64,000 nt of DNA from Halichoerus grypus (Eukaryota > Chordata > Mammalia > Carnivora > Phocidae), in contig NC_135719.1 of assembly GCF_964656455.1 (NCBI RefSeq), forward strand, positions 132,475,444 through 132,539,443, given 5' to 3'. How positions within the stretch are numbered: the first letter of the stretch is position 1; each line of letters opens with the position of its first letter. Shown here in pieces: positions 1 to 11,059 of the stretch. A program made the position numbers and the translations under genes. The notes under the pieces are model-generated. The model was not told the origin of the DNA, made no database searches, and saw only the letters and a program-made list of their open reading frames with translations.

Positions 1-100
1 CCACACCCAGTGCAGAGCCCAAAGTGGGACTCAATCTCATGATCTTGAATCATAATCTGAGAGTTGGTTACTTAACTGACTGAGCCACCCAGGTGCCCCT
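1..100 (-). mobile_element. CAN-SINE (tRNA-Lys derived), cut by window edge
   Basis: Read on the minus strand, this begins AGGGGCACCTGGGTGGCTCA near 100 and runs leftwards through the tRNA-related head with its internal Pol III promoter region. The body continues past the window start, so the tail and any target-site duplication cannot be seen. It is an older-looking copy with several differences from the young copies elsewhere in the window. Confidence 0.9.
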
Positions 101-2138
101 TCACTATATATTTTTGAAAATATGTTTTAGCAGATGACTATCATATTTATCTTAACTTTGCCTTCATTTTTGAAAGCCAACATTCCTAGATACAGGACTC
201 TTGGTAGATCATTTTTTATCACTTTGAATATTTTATCTTCCCATTTGACTCTTGGTTTTCTAACCAAATTTTCATAGATTTTCATGCATAGATATTTATT
301 CATGTATTGTTTTCCCTTAGGATCATTTCCAGAAGCTTTAGTTTTTGTTGTTGTTACTTCTTAAGTAATTTTCACTGGTTTTATGCAGAACCAGGTCAGC
401 AGAACTTCTCATGCTCTCATGCTAATCAGTCTCCTCTTGTGCTTCTCTTCTTTGCATACAGGAGCCTTGGTTGTTAGGTGCTTTCAATTTTATATGAAGT
501 GGCTGCTCTTAGAGTTTTTAGCATGAGATACAGTACTCACTTGGAGAGTCTAGTGGAAGTCTCTCTGGACACTGGCAAATAAGAATATGCCTCTTTGAGA
601 GAATATAATCATTATTTCATCTTTTCTCAGATACTATAAATCCTTTCAATAGAAAGGTAGTTATAAAGAAAAAGTGCTACTGAACATACCCAAATGTAAG
701 AAAGTACGTATGTGTATTTATATATATAATCTATGTGAATGAATTGAAAAAAAAAATACAAAGACAGAGAGAGGGTCAGAAAAGAGAGAGCAGAAGAATT
801 TCTTAAGATGTCTGTCAGATTTCGGTTCTTTTTACCAAGCTGTGTATTTGGACACTAAAAATGAGCAAATCATATTTTCACAAATGTAAGTGAACTTGCA
901 GTTATTTATCTTGGTGTGATAGAGATTTCCCTGAATTGAAAATAAGAGCACATTAGCTTTATTACCAGCTCTGCTACTCTCTGGCCTGTTAATTTGGACA
1001 GGCCTCTTAATATTTATCTACTACCTTATGTGTACAATTACATGAATTATGTCTGAATTATGTACCATGCAGAGCCATTATAGGACTAAAAGCAGTAATG
1101 TAAACATACCATATAAATGCAAACTGTCGCAGAGGCCTTGTATTTAAGTACAATTCATAAAAAAAGAAATTGAATCTTCATGGATTCCACATGTCTTTAT
1201 TGAGCAGCTGCTATTCTAGGCAGACCAGTTTCCGCATTGAAAAATCAATCTTGAGGACTTTATCTTCGTTGGTGGAGAGAGAAAAGACACAAGTAAATAC
1301 ATAAATGCAATACAATTATTCATTTACATAAGAAAATATATATTTTAATTCTATCTTAAGTTTTAAGTTAAAATGAGAGTGAAAATTCAAATTAACAAAG
1401 TTCTATAGTAACAATTTCTTCATCTTGGAGAAATGCATAGAGAAAGGGGTGCTTTCTTAGAAATGTATACCTGAATATTAGACTATTTTTGAGGTTCACA
1501 GTTTAATTGAACCACTTTTATTTATTTTTTTCCTGATGAAATAATGTGTTTTTTTTGTACATACTTCCGGTCTATAATTCACAAATATTAAGTGACAACA
1601 ATGCTAAGAGCCTGTGTGGCATGAGTGAATTGACTTCACAGCTTGCCTGGAGGAAGCCCTGCCCCACGATGACTGATGAGACATTAAACACCTCTCAGAG
1701 ACTGACGGAATTCTACTCATGGAAAATTACCGGTGGCAGCCCTATAAGAAGGTTTTGATAAAAGAGAAAATGGAGGGAATCTCAAAGATGGTGCACATTT
1801 ACATCAGCAGAACCACGGGAAAATACAATTGAGGTGAAATGCAGCAATGGTAATCTCTGCGGATGCTCATACATAGCATCCTAGGGGTAAATATTTATTT
1901 ACTAAAAATGTTGAGCTCTGACTATGTGTCCATCACTCTACTGGGGCTCATGATTCGAGATCAACTGGGCATGGGTTGTGCCTGCAAGGTGTCTACAGTC
2001 AATTAGGGAGAGGCAACCATGGAAACACATCAGTACTTCTTACTGAGCTACCACTCAACAGTAGAGCTGTATAGTATCTTGAGAGGGAGCAATCCCAAAG
2101 AAGAAGCTAACTCCTTACAGGAGTACAGGAAAGCTGTA
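101..2138. other. Unique AT-rich DNA, no gene recognised
   Basis: No exon, RNA gene or well-preserved repeat was recognised. A stretch near 1190-1320 (TTTATTGAGCAGCTGCTATT followed by a purine-rich part) weakly resembles an ancient mammalian interspersed repeat. The short open frame at 1546-1758 has no recognisable domain. Confidence 0.5.
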
Positions 2139-2155
2139 AAAAATATTCAACGTTG

Positions 2156-2249
2156 GGGTGCCCGTTTGACTCAGTTTGTAGAACATAATACGCTTGATCT
2201 CAGGGTCTATGAGTTCAAGCCCCATGCTGGGCGTAGGGCCTACTTAAAA
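2156..2249 (+). mobile_element. Short old CAN-SINE with target-site duplication
   Basis: A diverged tRNA-Lys-type head (GGGGTGCCCGTTTGACTCAG) runs through GAGTTCAAGCCCCATGCTGG to CCTACTTAAAAAA. It has no CT-rich tail, so it belongs to the short older class. Flanking copies AATATTCAACGTTG (about 2142-2155) and AATATTCAGTGTTG (2253-2266) form a slightly diverged target-site duplication, supporting L1-mediated insertion. The open frame at 2019-2267 reads through this SINE and is spurious. Confidence 0.85.
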
Positions 2250-2266
2250 AAAAATATTCAGTGTTG

Positions 2267-3236
2267 AGCTGACTTTTGAAAGGAGAGATGTTCATCTGAG
2301 CGATATGATGAGATGTGGGGTGGTGACGGTGGCAGGGAGTGTGCAGAAAGTTTTCCAGACAAACTATTAATTCCAGTGTACACACTTTGGAGCATATGTG
2401 TACAAATACTTTCATGAAGGTAAAATTTGGGAAACACTTTTATGTTTATGAAATTCCATGAGAATGTTTTATTTTGCTATTCTAAAAAATGTTGCCATTA
2501 TTATTCTATAATACCTGGATTTTTCTCTCAATCTACAGATACAGAAGAGAGGACTATAATCTTATATGTAGGTATGTCAAATAAGCTTTACTGAATATCT
2601 TTAAAAATATTTAAAAAACTCAAAGTGAAAATTTATGCACCTTTAGCACTATTCATATTATCCAAAGAATTATGGGAAAATAATTCAACCCTATCTAGCC
2701 AAGATATTGGACGTTATTTGAAATTGCAGTTTTCCCTAATCTCAGGATGTTTGTATTATACAATGCTAAAATATTATTGAAAGCTATTCTAGGTTAGCAT
2801 TGGAGAAAAGATGCACAGAATATAAATTCTAACACAAGGAATCTGTTTTGCGTTCCACAAGGTGGAAGAACACAAAAGAAGATGTAAAAACTTATACAAC
2901 ATCTGGAGAATATTGATATTCTCTGGGTCACTATCAAGCAAACTCCAACATACACTCTGTATATTTCTGAAATACATATAAACTCTAACAGGACTTGATT
3001 CTCACTATTAAAAATAGAGAAACTACACTTGCCCACTTAACCTCAACCTGCTCTTTTTATAGCCAGCTTGTTCAGCAAAGATTGAAGAGTCCTATGTGCA
3101 CCATGGATCTTGCAGTTAGTAAACAGTTCTGAATTAGCCAAATAAAGCTTGCCAAGCTTGCAGTATAACCTACTATGAAAGTATGAGGGAATAATTGTAA
3201 AACTTTAGCCTACTTCTTTTCCTAAATATATTTTTT
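2267..3236. other. Unique AT-rich DNA
   Basis: No gene, RNA gene or confident repeat seen. Short open frames on the minus strand at 2215-3036 have low-complexity composition and no known motif. Confidence 0.5.
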
Positions 3237-3252
3237 AAGAAGTAATCTTCCA

Positions 3253-3522
3253 AAGGGGGTGTGAAATCGGAGGGAGAGACAAACCATGAGAGACTATGGA
3301 CTCTGAGAAACAAACTGAGGGTTCTAGAGGGGAGGGGGTGGGGGGATGGGTTAGCCTGGTGATGGGTATTAAATAGGGCACGTATTGAATGGAGCACTGG
3401 GTGTTAATACGCAAACAATGAATCATGGAACACTACATCAAAAACTAATGATGTAATGTATGGTGATTAACATAACATAATAAAAAAATAAATAAAAAAT
3501 TAAATTTAATTTAATTTAAAAA
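3253..3522 (+). mobile_element. 5'-truncated young L1 3' end with perfect TSD
   Basis: This is the 3' UTR end of a carnivoran L1: it starts in the polypurine GAAATCGGAGGGAGAGAC, passes GAGAGACTATGGACTCTGAG and the G-rich block at 3329-3350, and ends TAACATAACATAATAAAAAA with an A/T-rich tail. A perfect 16-bp target-site duplication AAGAAGTAATCTTCCA flanks it (3237-3252 and 3523-3538). Only about 270 bp were copied, so no coding part is present. Minus-strand open frames here are shadows of the repeat. Confidence 0.95.
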
Positions 3523-3538
3523 AAGAAGTAATCTTCCA

Positions 3539-4756
3539 TATGTAAGAAATTGGATCGACTTTATAAAATTTATTTTCCATTCACAATTTGCTCAGCTACT
3601 AGAAAGGCATGCCTCTCTCCATTCAAAAAAATTCAGCCACACAAATTAAGTGCAGTCCACTTTCCAATTCCAAAGTATGATGTGGGATAGGAGTAGAGTA
3701 GGGTAGGAAGGAACCATGGAAAATAAAATGGACTCTGGGGGCTCATGCCCAAAGAAGTTTTCAATCACACTTTAAATTTAAGTGTTTCAAATCAGGATTT
3801 AATTTACAGTTTAAGATTTAATAACACAGTCATTGCATGTTAATTAAACAGCAATGGATCATTTACCAACCTGTTTAATGAGGTGTAACAAGTATTGCAT
3901 ATAAAACATACCGACATTATTATTAACATTGCCATTAAACTTCAATAAATCTGTTTGAGTAATTATTGGTATTTAAGTACTATAAAATCTCTAACATAAC
4001 TAAGCATACCTATTTATATTCAATAAAACAGGAATTCTGTTTTAGGAATAATTAAATTCCCAGGACCACATTCCTATCTTTGTATGGCAAAAATTCCTGT
4101 TGGCAACAGTGAGAGTTGGAGCTCCAGTAAATGAAGAATTCAAGAGAAAAGAATTCAGCCCACACTGAAGGAACTGTCCTCATCATGAGTTTTAGAATCT
4201 CACATTTCTGTAGGGGCAAAGCTCACCTTTAATTTAATTAATAAATGTAATTGGAAGAGCAGTCCCTCCATTATTCTTTCGCCTAGAGGATCATAAATCC
4301 TTACGCTACCTCCCTTTTGCTCACACAGGATAAATTGGAGAGGCCCTGTCTAAGAATGTGACCTGACCAAAGGTGCAGCAAAGCAGTAATTTTTATGTTG
4401 GGAGGATTTGGTGAGCTCGCACGGGGCAGAGGGCTCTGCTGGCTGAAATAAACACAGGTAACAGAGCTTGTTTGGTGTATGTCTCTGGGCTGCCCACAAG
4501 ATGAGGAGGGTGCGACGCCAGAAAGAACTGATGTACTCTGAATAATAAGGGACAATGCCAGATGCTATTTAAAAAGGCCTGTGGGTGGAGAGCCAAAAAG
4601 GATTTAGAAAGACAGTGGGAATGTGGAACTGCAAGTGGGATAATCTTTAGTAGCAATGACTTGAAAAATTTGTGTTACTAATATCTAATTTGGGGATGAT
4701 AATTTATAAATGTAATATCTTCTCCATTTATCCAGAATTAAAAACAAATCAACACA
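3539..4756. other. Unique DNA
   Basis: Nothing recognised apart from AT-rich sequence. The minus-strand open frames around 4301-4656 lack domains and any splice or polyadenylation context that I can support. Confidence 0.5.
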
Positions 4757-4951
4757 AGGGCATCTGGGTGGCTCAGTCAGCTAAGTGTCTGCCTTCAACT
4801 CAGGTCGTGATCCCAGGGTCCTGGGATCAAGCCCTGCATCGGGCTCCCTGCTCAGTGGAGAGCCTGCTTCTCCCTCTAACCCTGCTGCTCCCCCTGCTTG
4901 TGCTCTCTCTCTCTCTGTCAAATAAATAAATAAATAAAAATCTCTAAAAAA
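4757..4951 (+). mobile_element. CAN-SINE, full length
   Basis: The head GGGCATCTGGGTGGCTCAG is followed by GTCGTGATCCCAGGGTCCTG, the CT-rich body and (AAAT)n AATCTCT. Length is about 195 bp, as usual for the long form. Target-site duplication is not clear by eye. Confidence 0.95.
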
Positions 4952-5296
4952 CTTGCTGTGATACTCCATAAAATAAATAGATTAGTGTGGTATCCAGTTT
5001 GAGGGTGACGTTTTATGGAAAACAGACAATGCATACTAAAGATAGAGACAGGATTAGTAATTCTGTTGAAACTGGATATTGGAGCTAAATGCCATAAGGG
5101 TAAATATAAATACCCAAATTATACCATCAATTGTGGATTGAGAGTTCAGATCCTTTTATGTACATTTTAAGGGCAGGATGGCTTTGTGAAGCCTGAAGGC
5201 TTCTGGAATCCTAAATCTGACACTCGAGTAACATATTTATTGTTTTGAGCGAAGATCAAATTAATCAATTTTGTCATCAAGTTAGAGAGGCATATA

Positions 5297-5463
5297 CATA
5301 TATATATTTAAAGATTTTAACGATTTATTTGAGAGAGAGAGAGAGACAGAGAGCACAGGTGGGGAGGAGAGGGAGAAGCACAGGTGGGGCTTGATCCCAG
5401 GACCCTGAGATCAGACCTGAGCGGAAGGCAGACACTTAACTGACTGAGCCACCCAGGCGCCCC
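5297..5463 (-). mobile_element. CAN-SINE with 13-bp TSD
   Basis: Antisense copy: the tail reads AAAGATTTTAACGATTTATT, then a GA-rich tract, then ACTGAGCCACCCAGGCGCCC at the head end. AGAGAGGCATATA occurs at 5284-5296 and again at 5464-5476, an exact target-site duplication. Confidence 0.95.
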
Positions 5464-5514
5464 AGAGAGGCATATATTATACAAATAAAATAACAAAGAA
5501 GGAAAAGAAAAGGC

Positions 5515-5886
5515 CAGAGTCAGTAAAAAGATCAGTGATTGGCAGGAGTTGGGGGGAGGATGGGATGGATAAGTAGAGCACAGAGGATTTTCAGGGCAGT
5601 GAAATTATTCTGTATGATACATGGTAGATAAATGGCCTTATACATTTGTCGAGACCCACACAATGTAAAACACTAAAAGTGAATCCTAATGTAAACTGTA
5701 GACTTTGGGTAATAATGGTATGTCTATGTAGGTTTATTGCTTGTAAATGTACCACTCTGTTGGGGCACGCTAATGGTGAGGGAGGCTGTGCGTGTGTAGG
5801 GGAGGTGGTGTGTGGGCTCTCTCTGTACCTGCTCTTCAGTTTTGCTGAGAATCTAAAATTGCTCTAAAAATAAAATCTTTAAAAGG
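5515..5886 (+). mobile_element. Old L1M 3' UTR fragment
   Basis: The order of landmarks matches the 3' UTR of the old mammalian L1MA/L1MB group: AAAAGATCAGTGATTGGCAG, GAGCACAGAGGATTTTCAGG, TATTCTGTATGATACATGGT, GTGAATCCTAATGTAAACTG, ATGTACCACTCTGTTGGGGC and the end TTGCTCTAAAAATAAAATCT. No coding sequence is present; the short open frame at 5646-5867 lies within the repeat. Subfamily assignment is from memory. Confidence 0.85.
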
Positions 5887-6253
5887 AAGATAATCTATTT
5901 AAGTGCTAATTATGTCCAATAGAAATTTCATGGAGAGAAAATTTTGAAAAATGGCAAAATCAGTGAAGACTAGGAAGGCTTCAGAGAGTAGAAATTTGAA
6001 TTACACCATAAAGAGCAGAAGTTGAGTAAGAAGAGGTGAGCAGACAGGTACTTTAAGACAGAGAAAACTTGAGAGGCTGTAAGATGATGTGGGGAAACAG
6101 GTCTTCATGGAACAGAAAATTACACCAATTAGAAAATGGGATATTGTTTTAAACAGATAAAAATTCTAAATGTTCTGATTTGGGTAAATACAACAGGGTT
6201 ATTATTAAATATCTTGTTTTTTTTTTAACAAAAAAGAGTTTAGAATTGCTATT
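5887..6253. other. Unique DNA, possible ancient repeat remnant
   Basis: No gene seen. Purine-rich sequence around 5960-6110 (ACTAGGAAGGCTTCAGAGAG) faintly resembles the same unnamed ancient repeat seen better at 55.6-56.0 kb. Confidence 0.35.
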
Positions 6254-6268
6254 AAAAGAAACATTAGG

Positions 6269-6788
6269 TGCTGAGCGAAATAAGTCAATCAGAGAAATAC
6301 ATGTATCATATGACCTCACTGATATGAGGAATTCTTAATCTCAGGAAACAAACTGAGGGTTGCTGGAGTGGTGGGGGTGGGAGGGATGGGCTGACTGGGT
6401 GATAGACACTGGGGAGGGTATGTGTTCTGGTAAGCGCTGTGAATTGTGCAAGACTGTTGAATCTCAGATCTGTACCTATGAAACAAATAATGCAATATAT
6501 GTTAAGAAAAAAAAAAAAAGAAGAAGATAGCAGGAGGCGACGAATGAAGGGGGGGAAATCGGAGGGTTAGACGAACCATGACAGCTGATGGACTCTGAAA
6601 AACAAACTGAGGGTTCTCGAGGGGAGGGGGGGAGGATGGGTTAGCCTGGTGATGGGTATTAAAGAGGGCACGATCTGCATGGAGCACTGGGTGTTATGCA
6701 CAAACAATGAATCATGGAACACTACATCTAAAACTAATGATGTAATGTATGGGGATTAACATAACAATTAAAAAATAGGAAAAAAAAA
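6269..6788 (+). mobile_element. Young L1 3' end with 15-bp TSD
   Basis: It begins in the last part of ORF2/3' UTR (GCGAAATAAGTCAATCAGAG), continues through an internal A-rich segment near 6505-6525, the polypurine tract with GGGGGAAATCGGAGGG and the G-rich block, and ends AACATAACAATTAAAAAATA plus poly-A. AAAAGAAACATTAGG is found at 6254-6268 and 6789-6803, an exact target-site duplication. The internal A-rich segment is therefore part of the element and not a second insertion junction. Confidence 0.95.
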
Positions 6789-6803
6789 AAAAGAAACATT
6801 AGG

Positions 6804-7130
6804 CCACTAATGGATCTTGAGACAAGAAATGCCATGCCAGTAAATGACCTCCTATCTACATCATTGTTCTTTATCAGAGTGTGGGTTATGATTCATGGAG
6901 GCTCCAACAGCAATGTGAGTAAATTATTATATCATCTTCACTTCCTTTGTATGGCTCATTAGTTTCTGCAAACAGGTCAATATATACCTCTGACTTGCTT
7001 ATGCAGATTTCCTGTCATAGAATGTCCTTGCTACTTTGCAAACTTCATAATGACTTACTTGTCATTCAAAATCAGCTGTGTGTGGTCTTCTTTGGGAAAC
7101 TTTTGATGCTTTACCAGTTCCTTGGTAGAA
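6804..7130. other. Unique spacer between two opposed L1 copies
   Basis: No gene recognised. This roughly 330-bp segment separates a sense and an antisense L1 3' end. Confidence 0.5.
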
Positions 7131-7146
7131 TGGACCACTCCTTTTT

Positions 7147-7887
7147 TTATTATTATGTTAATCACCATACATTACATCATTAGTTTTTGATGTAGTGCTC
7201 CATGATTCATTGTTTGCGTATAACACCTAGTGCTCCATGCAGAACGTGCCCTCCTTAATACCCATCACCAGGCTAACCCATCGCCCCACCCCCCTCCCCT
7301 CTAGAACCCTCAGTTTGTTTTTCAGAGTCCATCGTCTCTCATGGTTCATCTCCCCCTCCGATTTCCCCCCCTTCATTCTTCCCCTCCTGCTACCTTCTTC
7401 TTCTTCTTTTTTTTTAACATATAATGTATTATTTATTTCAGAGGTACAGGTCTGTGATTCAACAGTCTTACACAATTCACAGCGCTCACCATAGCACATA
7501 CCCTCCCCAATGTCTATCACCCAGCCACCCCATCCCTCCTACCCCCCACCACTCCAGCAACCCTCAGTTTGTTTCCTGAGATTAAGAATTCCTCATATCA
7601 GTGAGGTCATATGATACATGTCTTTCTCTGATTGACTTATTTCACTTAGCATAATACCCTCTTGTTCCATCCACATCATTGCAAATGGCAAGATTTCATT
7701 CCTTTTGATGGCTGCATAATATTCCATTGTATATGTATATATACCACATCTTCTTTATCCATTCATCTGTCGATGGACATCTTGGCTCTTTCCATAGTTT
7801 GGCTATTGTGGACATTGCTGCTATAAACATCGGGGTGCACGTACCCCTTCGATCCCTACATTTGTATCTTCGGGGTAAATACCCAGT
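7147..7887 (-). mobile_element. Young L1 3' end including ORF2 C-terminus
   Basis: Antisense copy of the same L1 type as the one at 6.3-6.8 kb but longer. From left to right it holds the poly-T, the 3' UTR with the C-rich block near 7282-7301, and the ORF2 end (minus strand ATGGAATATTATGCAGCCAT at about 7717-7736), reaching CCGAAGATACAAATGTAGGG near 7874. Imperfect duplicates TGGACCACTCCTTTTT (7131-7146) and TGGACTACTCCTCTTT (7888-7903) are the likely target-site duplication. No intact reading frame remains. Confidence 0.92.
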
Positions 7888-8044
7888 TGGACTACTCCTC
7901 TTTTAAGCTCCCGAGAATCCAGCACTTAATACTATCATGGCACCTGCAAATGCTATTACATTGCCACTATTTACATTCTCTTTCTCTCTTTAGGCTAAAG
8001 ACCTTTGATAATACATCCATATTTTACTAATCTATTATTTTTTA

Positions 8045-8660
8045 ATTCTTCCCAGCTTTATTGAGATGTAATTGACATATAATGTTATATAAGTTTAATT
8101 ATACAACTGAGTTGATTTGATATATATTGCAAAATGATTACTGCCGTAGCATTAGCTAACAGCTGTAGCATGTTACATAATCATCATTTCTTTTTTGTGT
8201 TGAGAACATTTAAGCTCTACCTTCTTAACAACTTCCAAGTATATAATACATATTGTTAACTATAGTCCCCATGCTGTATATTAGACCCTTAGAACTTATT
8301 TATCTTATAACTGGAAGTTTGTACTCTTTGATTAACATCTTCCTATTTCCCTGCACCCCAGCTCCTGGTAGCCACCATTCTAGTCTCTGTTTCTATGAGT
8401 TTGGCATTTTTATATTCTACCTATAAGTGATATCATGCAATACTTGTCTTTCTGTTTGTCTATTTTACTTAGCATAAGGCTCTCAAGGTCCATCCACATT
8501 GTTGCAAATGACAGAATGTCCTTTATATGGCTAAATAATATTCCATTTTATACACATACCAAATCTTCTATGTCCATTTATCCATTGATGGACATTTACA
8601 TTGTTCCATATCTTCGCTATTGTGAATAATGCTGCAATGAATATAAGGGTGCAGCTATCA
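8045..8660 (-). mobile_element. Old L1 (L1MA-like) 3' part, antisense
   Basis: The antisense 3' UTR starts TTCCCAGCTTTATTGAGATG (about 8048), followed by TATAGTCCCCATGCTGTATA, TGGTAGCCACCATTCTAGTC and the ORF2 end with TCCATTTATCCATTGATGGA. It stops in the ORF2 segment that, on the minus strand, begins CTGCACCCTTATATTCATTG. It joins directly to an inverted upstream segment at about 8660, the structure expected from twin priming. Confidence 0.88.
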
Positions 8661-8901
8661 CCTCACACCTTATACCTGTTATGATTGACTATCATCAAAA
8701 AAATAAGAGGTAATGAGTGTTTGCGTAGATGTGGAGAAAAGAGAACCCTTTTTCATTGTTGGAGGGAGTATAAGTTGGTGTAGCCACTATGGAAAATAGT
8801 ACAGAGTTTCCTCAAAAAATTAAAAACAAATCTACCCTATGAGCCACCAATCCCACTTTGGCGTATATATCCAAAGAAAATGAAAACAGGATCTACTCTT
8901 A
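8661..8901 (+). mobile_element. Inverted 5' segment of the same L1 (twin priming)
   Basis: In the sense direction this reads L1 ORF2 sequence: CATCAAAAAAATAAGAGGTA, GATGTGGAGAAAAGAGAACC, CCACTATGGAAAATAGTACA, then CCAAAGAAAATGAAAACAGG. In a normal L1 this block sits immediately upstream of the sequence at the left of the junction near 8660. Opposite orientation with near-contiguous content is the signature of a 5' inversion during insertion. Frameshifts and stops make it non-coding. Confidence 0.85.
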
Positions 8902-8919
8902 TATTTTTAATCCTTTTTT

Positions 8920-9072
8920 AGCGGGGAGGGGAAGAGAGAGAGAGAGAACCTCAAACAGGCTCCACACCCAGCATGAAGCCCCATGTGGGGATTGATCTCA
9001 CGACCCTGAGATCATGACCTAAACTGAAAGCAAGAGTCAGATGCCCAGGTGACGGAGCCACCCAAGCGCCAC
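8920..9072 (-). mobile_element. CAN-SINE inserted next to the inverted L1
   Basis: The antisense body has a GA-rich tract, GATTGATCTCACGACCCTGA and a head end GGAGCCACCCAAGCGCC. TATTTTTAATCCTTTTT (8902-8918) and TATTTTTAATCTTTTTG (9073-9089) are the slightly diverged target-site duplication. Confidence 0.9.
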
Positions 9073-9250
9073 TATTTTTAATCTTTTTGATTTGACCTTT
9101 AGATCCACAGGAGTTGGTTAATCATAATCCTTGGTTTGTGACACTCTTTCATCATCTCATTCATCTTCCAATCCTGAGGCTTTAATATGAGAACTGGAAT
9201 ATAATACATAGAGGGTGTATTCAATGAATTTACACTTTCAGAATGCATAC

Positions 9251-9813
9251 TGTGTCAGGTAGAATTTTAAGATGGCTTTTGTAACCTTTGCTCTCCCATG
9301 TTACTCCCATGAAGATTTTATTTTTTATACCAAAGGGAATTATCTTGGTGGACCTAATCTAATCACCTGAGCCATTTAAAGGCAGAACCTCCTCCTGCTG
9401 ATGGCAGGAAAGGAAGTCAGGAAGATTCCAAGAGTGAGAAGGACTGGGATACTCTGTTTCTGGTTTGAAGATGAAGGCAGGCACATAAGAAGGACTATGA
9501 ATGGTCTCTAGGAGAAGAGAGAGATCCACAGTTGGCAGCCAGCAAGACAGTGGGGACCTCAGATGTATATTACAAGGATGTGGATTCTGTCAAAAACCTG
9601 AATGAGCTTGGACATGAATTATTCTCCATAGCCTTAGTATCAGAGCCCAACTTGGAGGACATCTCAGTTTCAGCCATGCAAGAACCTCAGCAGAGAAGCC
9701 ATCCAACCCCACACAGCATTCTGAGCTGTCAAACTCTGTGAGAATGACTGGGTATCTTTTTAAAGCTGCTATGTTTGTGGTAATTTGTTATATAGCAATA
9801 GAAAACTAATACA
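9251..9813 (+). mobile_element. MaLR-type (MLT1-like) solo LTR
   Basis: It runs from TGTGTCAGGTAGAATTTTAA to a terminus typical of MaLR LTRs: GTTTGTGGTAATTTGTTATA followed by GCAATAGAAAACTAATACA. The internal landmark GGTGGACCTAATCTAATCAC also fits. No internal retroviral sequence adjoins, so it is a solo LTR of an ancient ERVL-MaLR element. The open frame at 9532-9741 lies inside it and is not a gene. Exact subfamily is not claimed. Confidence 0.8.
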
Positions 9814-10812
9814 CACAATCACCTTTCCTTTTATTTTTATAACAATGTCATAAGTAATATATTATGAGCCTACTACTAATAAATTTGATATAAATATACA
9901 GGACAGCTATTAATCTGGCCTGTGAAGAGTTGGGTTTTCCTTGACTGTAGGAATTAATTTCTAATTTGTGGAAAGTGTCAAATGTCAAATTAGTTATATT
10001 CTTGCTCCAAGTGTGGTATTAGCAGAGAACAATTTTATCCTGGTTCAAGCTGGACTATTTCTGTCCTGAAATAGGAGACCCTTCTTTCCTAACAGGGAAT
10101 GCAATTTTCAGCACTGACATGTGCCAAGCTAAAGGGACAAGTCAGGACAGAGGGTCTTCCATAATAGGCATCAGAAGTCAGATCGGATGTGGGTCACCAA
10201 AAGTAAGGTTTTTAAGAAAATTCTTTGATCTGTCTTTCCCAGATATCCCCAAAAGGCAAGCATTGGGCTTGCATTAAGCTCAATGTTGCATTAAGCCTAG
10301 TTGGAACAGGCAATTGAAATAATATCTGTTAGGAGTTGGGGAATATAGGAGTCGCAGCAGTATCTAAATGAATGGAGAAGAAAACATTAGAGGAATTTTA
10401 AAGATGGGACTTATTACAGGGCAGAATGATGGGCGAGATGGACATTCACAGTGGTTTTCTTAGCTGTTTGGAAGAGCTATGGACCACCATGCACAGAGGG
10501 CAGTAGGTGTTGAGCCATCAAATATCCTAAGTACTAGAAAGGTTGTTTGAGGAGCATGCCGTTGGCCTCAGAGAGGTCAGCCCAAGACACTCTTGGATGA
10601 TATAGGGCCTGGGCATGAAAGCAGACCCTGAAGGAGGGAAATATCCCCTCAGCCACAATAATGCCAATATTGTTTCTACACACACACACACACACACACA
10701 CACGCTATGCAGGGTGGCGTGGGGAAGAGTGAAAGAGAGAAACTAGGAATGCTAATTAGAGTCAGTGACTTTCCTCATGTAAGAAATTAGTGTTTTAAAA
10801 ATAAATAAATTA
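9814..10812. other. Unique DNA with a (CA)n
   Basis: No gene recognised. The only clear structure is the dinucleotide repeat at 10678-10703. Confidence 0.5.
10678..10703. repeat. (AC)13 microsatellite
   Basis: Thirteen uninterrupted AC units lie between TTTCT and GCTATG. A pure run of this length is a candidate length-polymorphic marker. Confidence 0.95.
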
Positions 10813-11006
10813 GGGCACCTGGGTGGCTCAGTCATTAAGCATCTGCCTTCGGCTCAGGTCATGATCCCGGGGTCCTGGGATCGAGCCCTGCGTCGGGCTC
10901 CCTGCTCAGCGGGAAACCTGCTTCTCCCTCTCCTGCTCCCCCTGCTTGTGTTCCCTCTCTCGCTGTGTCTCTCCCTGTCAAATAAATAAATAAAATCTTT
11001 AAAAAA
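10813..11006 (+). mobile_element. Young CAN-SINE, full length
   Basis: GGGCACCTGGGTGGCTCAGT leads into CTGCCTTCGGCTCAGGTCAT, TCCTGGGATCGAGCCCTGCG, the CT-rich body and TGTCAAATAAATAAATAAAA. It matches the other young copies closely. Its A-tail has turned into the tetranucleotide repeat that follows. Confidence 0.95.
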
Positions 11007-11009
11007 GAA

Positions 11010-11059
<50 letters not shown>

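Noticed and set aside
6505..6525. Boundary between two separate L1 insertions at the internal A-rich run
   Set aside because: The same internal A-rich run occurs at the matching place in the copies at 7.4 and 28.5 kb, and one TSD encloses the whole 6269-6788 element.
7227..7520. Open frame of 97 codons with a partner frame of 100 codons near 28.4 kb sharing MIDIGEGMCYGE
   Set aside because: Both lie in the young L1 3' UTR, so the shared peptide is repeat-derived and not a gene pair.
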